From Thamnaconus septentrionalis (Eukaryota; Chordata; Actinopteri; Tetraodontiformes; Monacanthidae), in the NCBI GenBank assembly GCA_009823395.1, contig CM020510.1, forward strand, positions 3,985,273 to 4,049,272: a DNA stretch of 64,000 nt, given 5' to 3'. The notes beneath the pieces are model-generated. The model was not told the DNA's origin. It saw only the letters and a list, made by a program, of their open reading frames with translations, and ran no database searches. Shown here piece by piece: positions 12,640 to 27,385 of the stretch. The translations under genes were made by a program, and so were the position numbers. The stretch's first letter is position 1. Each line of letters starts with the position of its first letter.

Positions 12640-12827
12640 TAGGTCCGCCTGCGGATGGCGACGATGAGCTGCGTCGGCCTCCCCCTGAACGGAATTAGAC
12701 GACGAAGAAGCGACGTGTTTCCGGTATTGTGCTGACGCGTCCCTCTTCTTCCCTGGACACCGACGTGTCAGTGTACTTGAGCCCAGCGCTGAGCAGCAGA
12801 GCCGCCGGCAGCAGATCCGTACACACC
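12640..12827 (+). promoter_or_regulatory. ssr3: Putative ssr3 promoter and 5'UTR
   Basis: This stretch directly upstream of the ssr3 start codon is rich in CpG compared with its flanks and has no TATA box, as expected for a housekeeping ER gene. Two ACGTG cores occur at 12713-12717 and 12763-12767. ACGT-core sites are used by XBP1/ATF6-type factors, and TRAP subunits are known targets of the unfolded protein response, but the sites here are not full consensus elements. The transcription start cannot be placed from sequence. Confidence 0.5.
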
Positions 12828-14295
<1,468 letters not shown>

Positions 14296-14540
14296 AGCAG
14301 CGGTGGGGGAGACGGTGTAGGGAGGGAGGGATGGGTGGGTGGGAAGGGGTGGGGGGTCCGGCTGTAACTGTTATATACGTTAAAAGGGAAGAAGGGGGAG
14401 GGGTACAGAGATCGGGGAGATGCTGGGTTCAGTATTGTCACATTTCAGCCTTGTGAAACTCACGATGGAATGTCTGGAGGCTTTTTCTCCGGCCGGCTTC
14501 TGTTGTTTTTGTACCAAATAAAGCCAAACGTTCACTCGAG
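14296..14540 (+). terminator. ssr3: ssr3 3'UTR and poly(A) signal
   Basis: A canonical AATAAA hexamer lies at 14517-14522, 222 bases after the stop. It is the first such signal downstream, so cleavage is expected about 10-30 bases later. The UTR begins G-rich (GGGTGGGTGGGAAGGGGTGG around 14333-14352). Confidence 0.8.
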
Positions 14541-17500
14541 GAGGACGAGGAGTTTTATTTTGAATCACACCTTCTTATTTCTTTACAAGGAAGTCACGGT
14601 TTATATTCAGAAGATTCCACTGCTGGTTTGAATGCCACTTGGACAAAAAAAAAAAAAAAAAATTGACTTCAGAGTCTTTGTAGTCCTCAAACATCGATCT
14701 TCAGGCAAGGGAATCACAACATCACTGCTCCATTAACACCAATGTGTCCCATCCGATGCACCTTTTTCCCCATTTCAGTTTTAAAGAAGCTGATTTTACA
14801 TCGATGGCAGACCGATTATCTGCTTTTGTAAGTTTAATGAATAATTCTAAACCAATAAATGGTTAAAGGGAAAAAAAAAATAGATGCGTTTTCATTTGGA
14901 AGCAACCAACCCTCAGAGTGTTCTAACAATTTCAGTCCAGACGGAGAAACAAAACTGAAAAACGCATGACAGCATTTTCTTATCTGTTTGAAAGACAAAA
15001 GAACATTTAGCAACATATTTGTCATGACAGAAAAACACAACATCCCTGAATTTTTATATTTTCCTCTCGCAAGTCAAAGGCACTCTGTCATTCACCTCTC
15101 ACACCAGTAGGCGGAGCTCTAATACAGTCATTGACTAAAGAAATCGACTGGGGTACAAGCAAAAAATATTTTATGAACTCGTAAAATGTTACTTTTGTCT
15201 GATTTTTGGCAGCCGGGACGGTTTGAAGTCTCGCTTTTCCTCTACGAAGTCGTCCAGGAATCCCGCCTCTGTCGGAGGCGCTCGGTATCTACTCTTGATA
15301 TTCTATGTAGTCGACAAGCTTCTTGGCAAAGTGCACAGACTGAAACCTGGTGGATCTCAAGATGGTGTTTGTGCTACGAGTCGACGAGCATCGCTGCAGA
15401 GGAGACAGCGACGCCTCTGCAATGGCTTGTGTTTCCACGAGATGAGCTGGAGAAAATGATTCATAATCACCATAATCATAATCACCATAATCATCATCAT
15501 CATTAGCGTTTGAACATATTCTTTAGTCTCACTATTATTCAGTAACACAGCAGCTTTCTCTCTTTCTCTCCTTTGAAGATGCAAGAAACAATGAAGTGTG
15601 AAGTCTGTTGAAGGGGACGAGGAACAAATCTATTTACATCTGGTTCATATATGTATCAGTAGACAGTACAGTGAACTCCCCAAAAGCAAGAGTGACTCCT
15701 CGCACTTATTTTACATTACATATGTACAATAAATACTCCCCATAATATTAATACCCCCCCAGAAATTCCTTAAAATTCCAAAATAAAGACTAGATTTATT
15801 ATCTACTCTAAAATAAATACTGTTATCTGCCTCTTGAGGCCTCAACAAGCAACTTTTATCATCTGTAATTACTATAAACATAGTTGTATCATCTAAATGC
15901 TTCAGCCTTTTTACTGCATGGTTCATGGAGGCAGCGTCAGTTGACAGGCGGCAAAGAAGGTTTTCTTTGTGTCTCCCGCAAACGTGGCAAAGACCAGCGG
16001 CCCGGAGCAGCAGTTCCACTAAATTGCCACCAGGGGGCGTCGACAAAGCTGCCGCTGTCACAGAGTCTTTCTTGATGTTGTTGTATTTTGTGCTTTGTAG
16101 GGGGGAAAGGAGAGGCACACTACAGCAGGACAGAAGAGTCATGCATGTGTCGGTACACGAGGCTGGACACGGCTGGTTGCTATTGGCCGAGAGCTAATTC
16201 ACGCAAACAAGACGGGCGGAAGGTGCATCCACGAGCTCAGAATGTTTTTTGAAGAACAAGTTATAGTGACGTCATTGACAAGCCTCATTAATGCATCTTT
16301 CTACCTAAATTACGATTAAAATGCACATTTATGATTAGATACTGGACTTTCAAAGCTGGCAAATTAAATTTTAATCACTTTTTCCCCCAGGCAACGTCCT
16401 CACTGACCCTTATTAATTTTAATGCCCACACGGGGGAGCTCTAACACTTGGGAGACAGCACCGGCCTTCATGCAGCAGAGCCCAGGAAGTGAAATGGATG
16501 TTTTTATGTTTTTATTTACATTAATTTAATGCATGAATGCAGGGTTTTTTTTTCAATTAGCAAGCAGGCAACCATACATTTTAATTCTGACAGGATCAGC
16601 GGCGCATCTGTTCGCCCTACACACTTTCCTCATTTAGTGACCGCCACGTCTCCCAGGACTCACAGCGAAAATCTAATACTGCCTACAAATGTCGACGCCA
16701 TCAGTCTGTGCTGACGGCTGCATGCTGTAGAGGTTCCTTCGTCTTTAATGAAACCACGTTGAGTACTTTTTTGAGGTTCATAAAGACTAAAAAAATACTA
16801 ATAACTAGATGTTCCCAACCAATGATCCTTGGCCGAATCTTGCACAGACTATTCAAGAAGTAAAGCGCACATGCATATGACTCAAGCTACAAAGTAGGTT
16901 TGTGCCTTTTTTCAGAAATTCTGAAACACATTCACGCCACTTCCACGGCTCCATATTCTAAGATGTAGGCTGTTGTTTCATGGGCCTTTTTTTATTACTG
17001 CAGTAAAACTGGCTGATCGTCTGATGCCGATATATAATGTGGTTGGCCTGGACTTATGAAATGAAGTCAATGTGGAGGCTGAGATTTGTGCTCAAATTGA
17101 AAATCAAAATCTTGAAGGTAGAAGTCTTGCTGGAGTACCAGAATGCCCTTGAGCAAGGCACTTTTACTTTAAACACTTCTGCCATTTGTTTCGCCATGCC
17201 TGGCTGTCTAGTGAAGCTCGCCCTCTAGTGGAGGCTGCCTGTATTTTCCCGAAAGTTAACGACGGAAGAAGTTCTGCATAGTTTGAAGTTGGTGCCTCGA
17301 CAAGATGGAGCACGAAGGGCCGACACGGATGGACGGACGGACGGACTGAGGCGGAGTAAAAGAAGCTCGAGTTTGGTTTGCGAATCTCTCGGCCGAGTTC
17401 GGAACAGCGGGAACCTGAGATGAACCTGATCTGAGCGGCGGGACGAGTCCTGGAAAGACAGCTGCTCCAGGCTGAAGTGGGCTGGACACCCCGGCGGACT

Positions 17501-17583
17501 TGGACGTTGAGTGGCGGGCGGTGCCCACGTCGGCGGTATGGTTAAGTAGCGAGGTGAGCAGGTGGGCGGAGCCGAGGCCTGGC
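14541..17583 (-). other. kcnab1: Convergent intergenic space, probable kcnab1 3'UTR
   Basis: No coding exon is recognised here. The part next to the kcnab1 stop is expected to hold its 3'UTR. Candidate minus-strand AATAAA signals (TTTATT on the plus strand) occur at 16991-16996, about 590 bases past the stop, and at 15795-15800. I cannot tell which is used. A minus-strand open frame across 15711-16142 has no family resemblance and is not called as a gene. A small CAT/TAA-rich repeat lies near 15462-15504. Confidence 0.5.
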
Positions 17584-17673
17584 CTAAGATCGGTAGTCCT
17601 TCTTGCTGTACGGCCTGTTGCCCAGGATGTGGTCGATCTCGGACACCACGTGGGACGTCATCTTCGGAAGGAC
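17584..17673 (-). CDS. kcnab1: kcnab1 exon 14 (terminal)
   Basis: Encodes [20 protein letters not shown] and the tail PYSKKDYRS, then TAG at 17584-17586. Confidence 0.97.
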   Translation of the reverse strand, partial: VLPKMTSHVVSEIDHILGNRPYSKKDYRS

Positions 17674-17773
17674 CTGAGCTCAGAAAATAAAATAAAACAC
17701 ACACAGAAAAACAAAAAATTGGAAATTGGTCACAGGAATTGAAGAATACCTTTAAACCTCAGAAAGAAGCTGA

Positions 17774-17846
<73 letters not shown>

Positions 17847-18146
17847 TACCTGGATGGCCCCCAGGTTCTCGGTCAGCTGCTCCGGGTTGGAAGTTCCCAG
17901 CAGCACCGAGCTCACGCCTTCATTCCTGAGACACCAGGCTGGATGGAGGAGAAACAGACTGGTGTTCTCAACACGTCCACTTCTGTGGGTTTTTTTACTC
18001 AAGGGGAAACCTCAAAAGCAGAACCTCCAAACAAACAAGCGAAGCCTCGCTCAAGTGCTGCAACAGCGTAGTTTCCCAATAAAGTACATCTAGATCTGTC
18101 TATCTATCTATCTGTCTATCTGTCTATCTATCTATCTATCTATCTG

Positions 18147-18181
<35 letters not shown>

Positions 18182-19320
18182 GTCTGTCTATCTATCTATC
18201 CATCTGTCTATCTATCTATCTGTCTGTCTATCTATCTGTCTGTCTATCTATCTATCTGTCTGTCTGTCTGTCTATCTATCTGTCTGTCTATCTATCTATC
18301 CATCTGTCTATCTATCTATCTGTCTGTCTATCTATCTATCCATCTGTCTATCTATCTGTCTATCTATCTATCTGTCTATCTATCTGTCTATCTATCATCA
18401 TGATAATAATGACAGTGACGATGATTTTATCGACTGCTGTTCCAGTTTTCATTGGACTTTTTCTCTATTTTTCATCACTCCATAATGTGTCACATCTTTT
18501 TATTCTTTTCATCAGAACAACAACAACGACCATGGACGTCGTGAGTCGGGAGTCGGGAGTCCCGAGTCCTTACCCACGGCCAGCTGAGGCAAAGTGCAGC
18601 CCAGCTTCTCCGTCAGGTGGCCCAGCTCCTTCAGCTTGGCCTGCTGCTTGCGGCCGTCCTCGCTGACGATCTTCTCCTTCAGCCACTGGTACGACTGCAG
18701 GGTGGGGGAAGAGGAAGAGGAAGAGGAAGAGGAAGAGGAAGAGGAAGAGGAAGAGGAAGAGGAAGAGGAAGAGGAAGAGGAAAGGTTTGCACCACGGCTC
18801 AAAAGCTGCAGAAAACTGAGCTTGTGCACGTCAGATTTTCCACAAACACAAAAACCACCATTCTTCTTTTTCTCTGACCTTCATGGAGGCCCGGGACGAC
18901 TCGGGAATGCCGTTTTCGTATTTTCCCGTGATGATGCCACAGGCCAGCGGTGACCACGTCATGGCCCCGACTCCTGTCACCGCGGAGTGAGGGGGAAGTG
19001 GGGGGTCAGACAGGGAAAGACAAGCAGAGGAAAGTCAGATCTGTGAGCGGCGAGGCCGAGTCGACGCTCTGACGGTGAGGAGCTCTTTCGGGAGGACTCG
19101 CCGATCTTGTGGTAGAGTTCAGGCAGCTGAACTTCCACTTTCTCCCTCTGGAAGAGATGATACTCGGCCTGCTCGCACACCGGGGGGATGAGATTAAACT
19201 GTCTGGCCACTGAGTACGCCTCCTGCAGGGGGCGAGAAGAAGAAGAAGAAGAAGAAGAAGAAAGGGCGAGAATTAATGAACGACCGTTTCATGTTTAACT
19301 GAGACTGAAAGAGCAACTGG

Positions 19321-19368
<48 letters not shown>

Positions 19369-19518
19369 ACGCGCTCCGTCTGGTGGGAGACTGCGGCTGG
19401 AAATTCAAAGTTAGTCACCTGATCAATATTCCATATCAGCGCTCTGTCCGTGAGGCTTCATATTCAAATTCCACCATTAGCCTCTTATCTGGGTTCTCCA
19501 CGTCGCAAATGCCAGCAG

Positions 19519-19587
<69 letters not shown>

Positions 19588-19705
19588 TTTCCGGGGAACA
19601 CATCCGGATGGAGGCGGTGGGAGGGGCAGCAGGGAGATAATGTCGCCGCCGTCACTCAACGCACAAATTGCCCTTTTGTAACTGCAGCCCATGACTTCGG
19701 CTCAT

Positions 19706-19745
<40 letters not shown>

Positions 19746-22700
19746 CTGTGCCATGTCAAGCACTCTATAAAAGCCGTGTTTCGTCCCGCCACCCCTCCCT
19801 CCCCCAACATTATTGCTGCTATCTAAATGAAGCAGCAGCTTTCATCTGCTCTCATGTTCTGCACAGATACTAAATCTGCTGAGTGTAAACGCCGTGGCAG
19901 CGTGTCGACATCACGCCACAGCACAGGAACAGAGAGGATGGGGGAGAGGAGGGTGGGGGGTGGAGGCTGTGGTTGAATATGGTTTTTTTTTTTTTTTTTT
20001 TTTACAGGGCTGGACGAGGAAGCGGAGCGTCTGTGGAAACACTTTTTGATTGGATTATGAAACACTGAAGGTCCCATGTTTATTTCATTTTGACTTGAAG
20101 TGAACAGGTCACGTGACCCCGGACGTCACGTCCACTGATATGTAAAAGCGAAAAAAAAGTGTTTCCATGGCACTTTTGCGATGCCCCTCTCTATGGATAC
20201 GTGTGAAAAAAAACCCTCATGAGAGCATCAAAACCTTTATATTTATAATTATATATTTGAGAGGTTTTTCCAAGTTGAGCTGTTTCCATCACCAGTTTAT
20301 TGTTGCGCAATTCTAGGGGTCATGGAAACGCAGCTTCAGTCAAATCACCACTGAAAGCATCTCTGCATGTCCAGCAGGTGCAGAGGAACTGCAGATGTAT
20401 TAGCCCTCTGTTTACAGCCTCCCGCTGAAACTGAACTTCCACATGGAACTGAAAGCAAGGCGGAGCCAACGTGGAGACACTAAACCGAGAGAGACAGAGG
20501 CGCCGGTGCCCCTTGTGACATCACAGAGGGCTGATTTTCAGAACTTTGAAGCGTACGCAGGCCCTCTGACACGGGGTCATTTGAACTGAGCGAAGCTCCT
20601 GGAGCTGCGGTGAAGGTGGAGGTGTGGAACCCACTGGAAAACATGATTTCTTTCCCATGGAAACAAGATTTGAAAAAAGAAGAGGAAAAGAACCACCGAC
20701 TCAGTGGGTAATTAGTGTCGACTTGGAATGAACACAAACTCTGCCTTGTTTCCAAGCAACATTGTTCACAAGAAAGAAAGAAAAAAAAACTGAGATTTGT
20801 CTGAAGATTTAAACAGTTTCAGTGACTGGGTGGAAGCTGCTCACCATGATCTCCATGGCCGTCCAGCGGGACGTCCCCCAGTACATGGCCATCCCCTGGT
20901 TGATCACGTAGGTCATGGCCCGAACGATCTCTGTGACACACACACACACACACACACACAGTCAGACCGACACGCACATCCTGGAGAGGTTGCGGATGCT
21001 CTCATCCAGCTTGAAAGGCTCCAATCCGGATCGTTTTCAGTCGGTTTTAACAAAGACAAACGTCAAAGTGTCTTTGAATATTTGCTCGTCGTCCTTCTGC
21101 GACAACCGGGAGAACAAAATATTGGGCTCGCTCACTGAAACCCATCAGCCCCGAGCCGTCGCATCTCCAATGACACAATGAGCTGCCGGCACTTCTGACT
21201 GCACCAGCCAACAACCGTCGGGGGGGGCAGCAGAGAGCCGAAACATTAACGCCGCCGTCGGGGTTTTACATCAACTCCTGGTCACTGGGCCTAATGAGTA
21301 GGAGGGGGGAGGGGAGGAGGAGGAGGAGGAGGAGGAGGCAGGAGGAGGAGGAGGAGGAGGAGTTCAGGAGCAGATGTGCTGAGGAGTGTAATCAGGATGA
21401 AGAGCTGCAACACTAAATACCTGCTGCCAGTGGAAATTACAGCTGCAGGAGGAGACAGAACAGACAATAACTGCATCTTCCTCCTCCTCCTCCTCCTCCT
21501 CCTCCTCCTCCTCCTCCTTCCCATCCTTCCCCCTTCTTCCTCCTCCTCCTCCTCCTTCCCATCCTTCCCCTCCTCCTCCTCTTCTTCTTCCTCCTCCTTC
21601 CCATCCTTCCCCTCTTCCTCCTCCTCCTCCTCCTTCCCATCCTTTCCCTCCTCCTTCTCTTCTTCTTCCTCCTCCTTCCCCATCCTTCCCCTCCTCCTCC
21701 TCCTCCTCCTCCTCCTCCTCCTTCCCATCCTTCCCTCTTCCTCCTCCTCCTCCTCCTCCTCCTCCTTCCCATCCTTCCTCCTCCTCCTCCTCCTCCTCCT
21801 CCTCCTCCTCCTCCTCCTCCTCCTCCTCCTCCTCCTCCTTCCCATCTTTCCTTCTCTCCTCCTCCTCCTCCTCCCTCCTCCTCCTCCTCCTCCTCCCCTC
21901 CTTCCCCTCTTCCTCTTCCTCCTCCTCCTCCTCCTCCTCCCCTCCTCCTCCTTCCCATCCTTCCCCTCTTCCTCCTCCTCCTCCTCCTCCTCCCCCTCCT
22001 CCTCCTTCCCATCCTTCCCCTCCTCCTTCTCCTCTTCCTCCTCGCCATTGTTCACACTCGCACTCTCAGTGAAAGGCGACCACTCTGGGCCAGACTGGGA
22101 CACGTGGGAGAAGAGAGCAGCTGGAGGGAACTGAACTGGAACCAAAGAGCATCAACGAAGAGGACAGAAGGAAAAGAGCCGAGGGGCAAAGGAGGAAGAG
22201 GCGGCGGCGGCGACAGTGGCATTTCCTGCCCCGAAGCGGCGGCACTTCCTGCCCAGCTGTCGCTCACTTGCGACGCGTCAGATCACTCAGAGCGACACAA
22301 AACAGCAGAAAATGCTTTTCAGGAATTGTGTTTGAGGTGAACTTCTGACTTTTTAAGTTGCATCTGCTCGGGCAGAGGGGGGCGGAGCTTCAGAGTTGGA
22401 CTTTTGGAGGTTCACTGGAGAGAAACCTTCGCCAATCCCAAAGCAAAGTCCAACACGACAGTCCAACTCGCTGCGTTTGTTTGCTTGTGTGTTTTGTGTG
22501 CGTCTGTGCACGTGTGGACTCACCCTCCATGGGAGTGTTGCTGTCCGGCCGGTTGGCGAACACCACGTCCACGTACTCCAGCTGCATCCTCTGCAGAGAA
22601 CCTTTCAGCCCTGACACACACAAACAACACAAACACACAACCGTGGACGATATTCAACCCTTCGGCTAAAAACTGCCAATAAATGAAAGAACGGCGTCGG

Positions 22701-23076
22701 GCCGCCGGAGCGTCGCCGTGCTTCTACCTTCGATGATGTGTTTCCGGGACAGGCCTCTCTCCGTCTCGGCTCTGAGGAGACACACACGCAACACAACACG
22801 ACAACACACAGCGTGAACAATGCTGTTGTTGACCTTTCTCAACACACAACACACCAGCTGATACGGCGCCGCGTGTCGTTCCTTTTTAAGAGGAAGACGA
22901 GGAGGAGGAGGAGGAGAAGGAGGAGGGGGAGAAGGAAGAGAAGAACTGAAGGGAAAGAGGAGGAGAAAGAAGAGGAGGAAGAGGAGGAGTGGGGGGGAGG
23001 ATACTTCCTCTCAGGAGTCGCAGAGGGAAATCAGTTCCTCCTTATCGAGCCGACCCAGCTGGACAGACTGAGCCCT

Positions 23077-23134
<58 letters not shown>

Positions 23135-23294
23135 TCTAATATAAAAGCGTTTTTCCCCTCTTTTTCTCTCCTAATCTTGACTCCTGCTCTCATGAATCAT
23201 CAGAGCAGCTGGTTTCTCTGCTGGTTGTTACTCTGTGCGACTCGATGCTGCTGCAGCTTCCACAGTTCTTCTGGTCAAAAACACTCGACTGACC

Positions 23295-23351
<57 letters not shown>

Positions 23352-23489
23352 CCATCATCATCATCACACTCACTTTCCTCCCCAGTAGAGCTTCGTCGTG
23401 ATGACCAGGCTGGATCTCCTGCAGAGAGACGGAGCAGAGTCAGTCAGAGTGAGACGCACTGCACGTGCTCAGCAGTGAGCCGTCAATAC

Positions 23490-23531
<42 letters not shown>

Positions 23532-23856
23532 TTACCTCCAACATTTCTTCTTGATGATGTTCCCCAGAATGATTTCTGCCCTGAGAGGAAACAGAAATGA
23601 GACAGGAGCGAGACGCCGTGACTGAAAGTTCCTGGGAGTCATCAACGCTCGCTTTGCGCCTCCACAGCACCGAGCCGGCGGCGCCGCGACGGCGTCGTTA
23701 AATGACGACGACGGCGTCGGTGATGAAAGAGGAGGCGCAGCGGCATCACTCACCTGCCGCCTGCGTACACCTCCGCCGTGTCAAACAGGTTGACTCCACT
23801 CTCATAGGCGATGGTCATCAGCTGCTCTGCAACCTGTGCACACACACACACACACA

Positions 23857-23888
<32 letters not shown>

Positions 23889-24175
23889 CACATAAAAATA
23901 AACAAAACACAGAATTAGAAGTCGCAGAAACTGTGCAAGCCGAACTTTGGCGTTTCGATGCAGGCGGAGCTCATGAAAGGCCACACAGGAACCCAGTGGG
24001 AGCCGTGTGGCTCCGCCCAGGTCACATGGCTCCGCCCAGGTCATGTGATCACAGACTCGAGCTGCGCTGCGGATGACTGTTATTAATCACGTGGGATCAC
24101 AGCGGCAATTACGGCAGCGAGCCGTGAAAAATCGTCTGTCTGCGCTATGTGTCGACTCTGCAGGTTAATAAGTTA

Positions 24176-24206
<31 letters not shown>

Positions 24207-26636
24207 TGCATACTGTATGCGCACACATTATTTCATACTGTTGCTGACGTGGTGACCATAAATCACCAGGCTGCGATCCGATCTGCCCCGCCGAGAGTTT
24301 TATTACAGCCGGGCTTTAAGTGGGTTTAGTGTCATTTCCCTGCAGAGCGTGAGAGAGTGTGTGTGTGTGCGTGCGTGCGCGTGTGCGTGTGTGTGTGTGT
24401 GGGTCGAGGGTGCAGAGCTGCGTGTGTGTGCTGTGTGTTTCACAGTGTGCGTGTGTGTGTGTCTCGAGGTGTCTCTTCCAGAGGAGCGAGATCATCTCTC
24501 ACCTCTGCATCATCTCTGCAAGCGGCTCAGAGTGGGCGGAGCTCCAGGAAGGCGCACATACACACACAGCTATGACAACACAACTAGGGCTTTCTTGTCG
24601 TGTAAGTGACCACTGTAAAAAAAAAAAATAAAACCAAATGCCTCTTTGCCCTGAACCAGCAAAAGAAGCAAACAGAGCAGAAGGAAAAGGGAAGCGATGG
24701 AGCTTCAGGAAAGTTCCTGTCTCTCTCTGGTTTCTACTGAGTGCATTGAAGACCAGAGGGGCATTATAACCCCCACACACACACACACACACACTGGACG
24801 ATGGGACATGACGAGCCAGTGTATTTCATGCTTGGCTCTCTCAGTTAACAGACGTCTGAGTCACACCTCCTCCAGGCAGAAGTAGAAGAACAGGAGAAAA
24901 AGCTTTTTGAAAAACCACCTGCAGCTGCGAGGAGTCGACCGGCTGGAAGCCGACGGTGAAAACCAAGAGCGACTTGAATCGATGCTCCTCAGCTGGTGGC
25001 CTTCACCGAGGTCGGGCCTGATTTTTTTTTTTTTCCATCCTGATTGTTTTCTTCTCCTCTTGGCTCCCTGGAGGGCTGCTCGCTGCCACAGGTACCTGCT
25101 CTCCACTGAACCAGGCCCAGAGTCGAGGAAATTGAAACTGATGCGCTTCCATTAGGTCTAATTTCTATTAGCGGTGTTCAATTTTTTTCAGGCTAAATGA
25201 AATCCTGCCTAATCGGCCTCGTTAGTCATCGAGAACACCCTCCCCCTTCCCCTCACACACCACCACCATATGCCGGCGCGCCAATTTTTTAAAACTTTTC
25301 ACTTTTGGGTCTAATGTCCCCTTCGTGGCTTTTCGCACCGAACGACCTTGATCTCAATGTGCAAAAACACGTGCAAACCAGTGAAGTCCCAGAGTTCCCT
25401 GGGAGGAACCAGCAGATCTGGATCCATACATAGCCCAGAGTCTCTCTCACCTCCCACATCCGGCCCACGCGGCCCCCTGAGAAGCTTTCATGGCTGCACC
25501 GCTGCCCACATCAAGGTTCACATCCACAAGTGGCGCTGTCTTTAAAGCCACTTTGTATGTTGTTGTTTTTTTTTTGTTTTTTTTCCCTGACTCCACTTTT
25601 GGGCTTCATTTCGAGGGATGAGTCAGCAGCGGCCGTGACTCTGCAGCCCGCTAGCTGCCGTCTGGGAACATTCTGCTGCCTGCGTTGTGTTGAGGACAAG
25701 ATGCTGAAGTTCAACCGTTTGAGGTGAGGCTCTGAATCACAAAACTCTGAAACTGAACAGCGAGATTTTTAGCGATAAGTGCAAAAGTGAAAGGTGAAAG
25801 GTCTTCAAGTACCCAAAAAAACTTGCTGAGTCACCTGCTCACTCCGCCCCTTGAAGGTCCTAACACACCGGGCAATAGGTGAAGCGACACAAATAAACAA
25901 CAGCCACGTTTGCTGGCAAATTTCTCCAGTACACACCTAGCGCAAGACGAATATGCGTATTCGCTAAGCGAATAAAGTTTGGCGCTCTTTCTTTCGCACA
26001 ATGGAGTCGACTACATCCTCAAGTGATGATGTCCTGGTGATAGTGAGTGTTGTAGTACTGGAGATTGGTCTCCTTTGCAATTTCGTCCGTTCACTTGCAT
26101 GTCGGGAATAAAATAACGACATGCGACATCGCTGGCGCCGCTGTCGTGTCCCGACGAGGTCGGTGGAGTCGGCGAACTGGCCGTATTTTTAGTGTGTTTT
26201 ATACCGAGGACGTCTAAACGAGGGTCACTGAGGACAATAGCGGCGGCGGCGGCAGCGGCGGCGGCGGAGGACTTTGGAAGCCCGTGGCGCCTGCTGCTGC
26301 GCGGTGGTGGACGTGTCGAACAGCAGCAGCTTTCTGAACACCGCCGTGTTCCGCCGAGACCTTCTGGCCCGCACGCACACCAGCCTATTAAAAGTTTGAG
26401 CGGCTGAAGCGGAGCCTCAGGTGTCCGCGGGAAAACTGGTGACATTGCACTGCGGGACGTTCAGAACACTGGAGGGACGGGGGGGGGGATGGGGGAGGAG
26501 GGAGGGGGAGGTCGCGGCTACGCTACTAGCATGAATAATGCTGTTACATAAGCCGAGCGTCCCCGTGTCTCCTGGGGGCGGTGACACTGTTCTCCCATAG
26601 TGTCACTCTCAGTGTGTATTGTGCCAGTGTGTGTCT

Positions 26637-26674
<38 letters not shown>

Positions 26675-27110
26675 AAGACCTCCTGCAGCAACATCACTAC
26701 ATGTTTGACTTTGCCAGCTTGAGTGTAACGTTGGGGGTCACGTGACCACCGTCAGAGTTGTCGCGTTTCTGCGACGTGCAAAAAACACAAGAGTGTCGGT
26801 CGGTTGTCGGGTGAAACAAAAAAAAGTTTTTGTTTTTTTCATTATAACAAGACACAAGTATAAGAAGCTGAGCCGGCGGTGAACTGGCTCTGATATCGGC
26901 GACAAGCGAGTGACAAAGCAGCTACGCTCAGTCGGTAAAGGACAAACCCCCCCTGGTGGTAGTGCCAGGTTTTTTTTTTAATGATTATGATCAAGATTAA
27001 TTATCTTTTTAAAGCAGGCTTGAACACGTTCTTATTTAGAAAGGCTGTCGAGTGTTCAACGTTTCCTACCTCGTCTGTGATCTGTCCACCAAACGTCACC
27101 CAAGTACCTG

Positions 27111-27190
<80 letters not shown>

Positions 27191-27354
27191 ATTACTGCTC
27201 AGTTAAATTTTTTCTTTTTTTAAACTCCCTTCATCTTTTTCTGGAGCCTGAGCCACAAAATCGACTCACAATCACTGTTTATATCGAATAAAATAATAAA
27301 TACAAGTAATAAAAATATATATTTTTTTAAATCTCTCAATGAGAAGTTGGATGC

Positions 27355-27385
<31 letters not shown>

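Noticed and set aside
12729..12827. Upstream extension of the ssr3 frame
   Set aside because: The only upstream start is GTG. The family start MAPKG coincides with the first in-frame ATG.
15711..16142. 143-codon minus-strand frame between ssr3 and kcnab1
   Set aside because: No family resemblance, no splice partner. Most likely within the kcnab1 3'UTR.
18093..18395. CRISPR-like regular repetition
   Set aside because: It is a tetranucleotide microsatellite in an intron. No repeat-spacer structure, and the host is a vertebrate.
21291..22145. A 284-codon minus-strand open frame rich in Glu, Arg and Gly, and plus-strand Ser/Leu/Pro frames across the same place
   Set aside because: Pure translation of the GGA/CTC simple repeat in a kcnab1 intron; no unique protein sequence.
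26925..26960. tRNA-like A-box text (GCTCAGTCGGTAAAGGA)
   Set aside because: No matching B box or cloverleaf downstream; at best a SINE or tRNA remnant.
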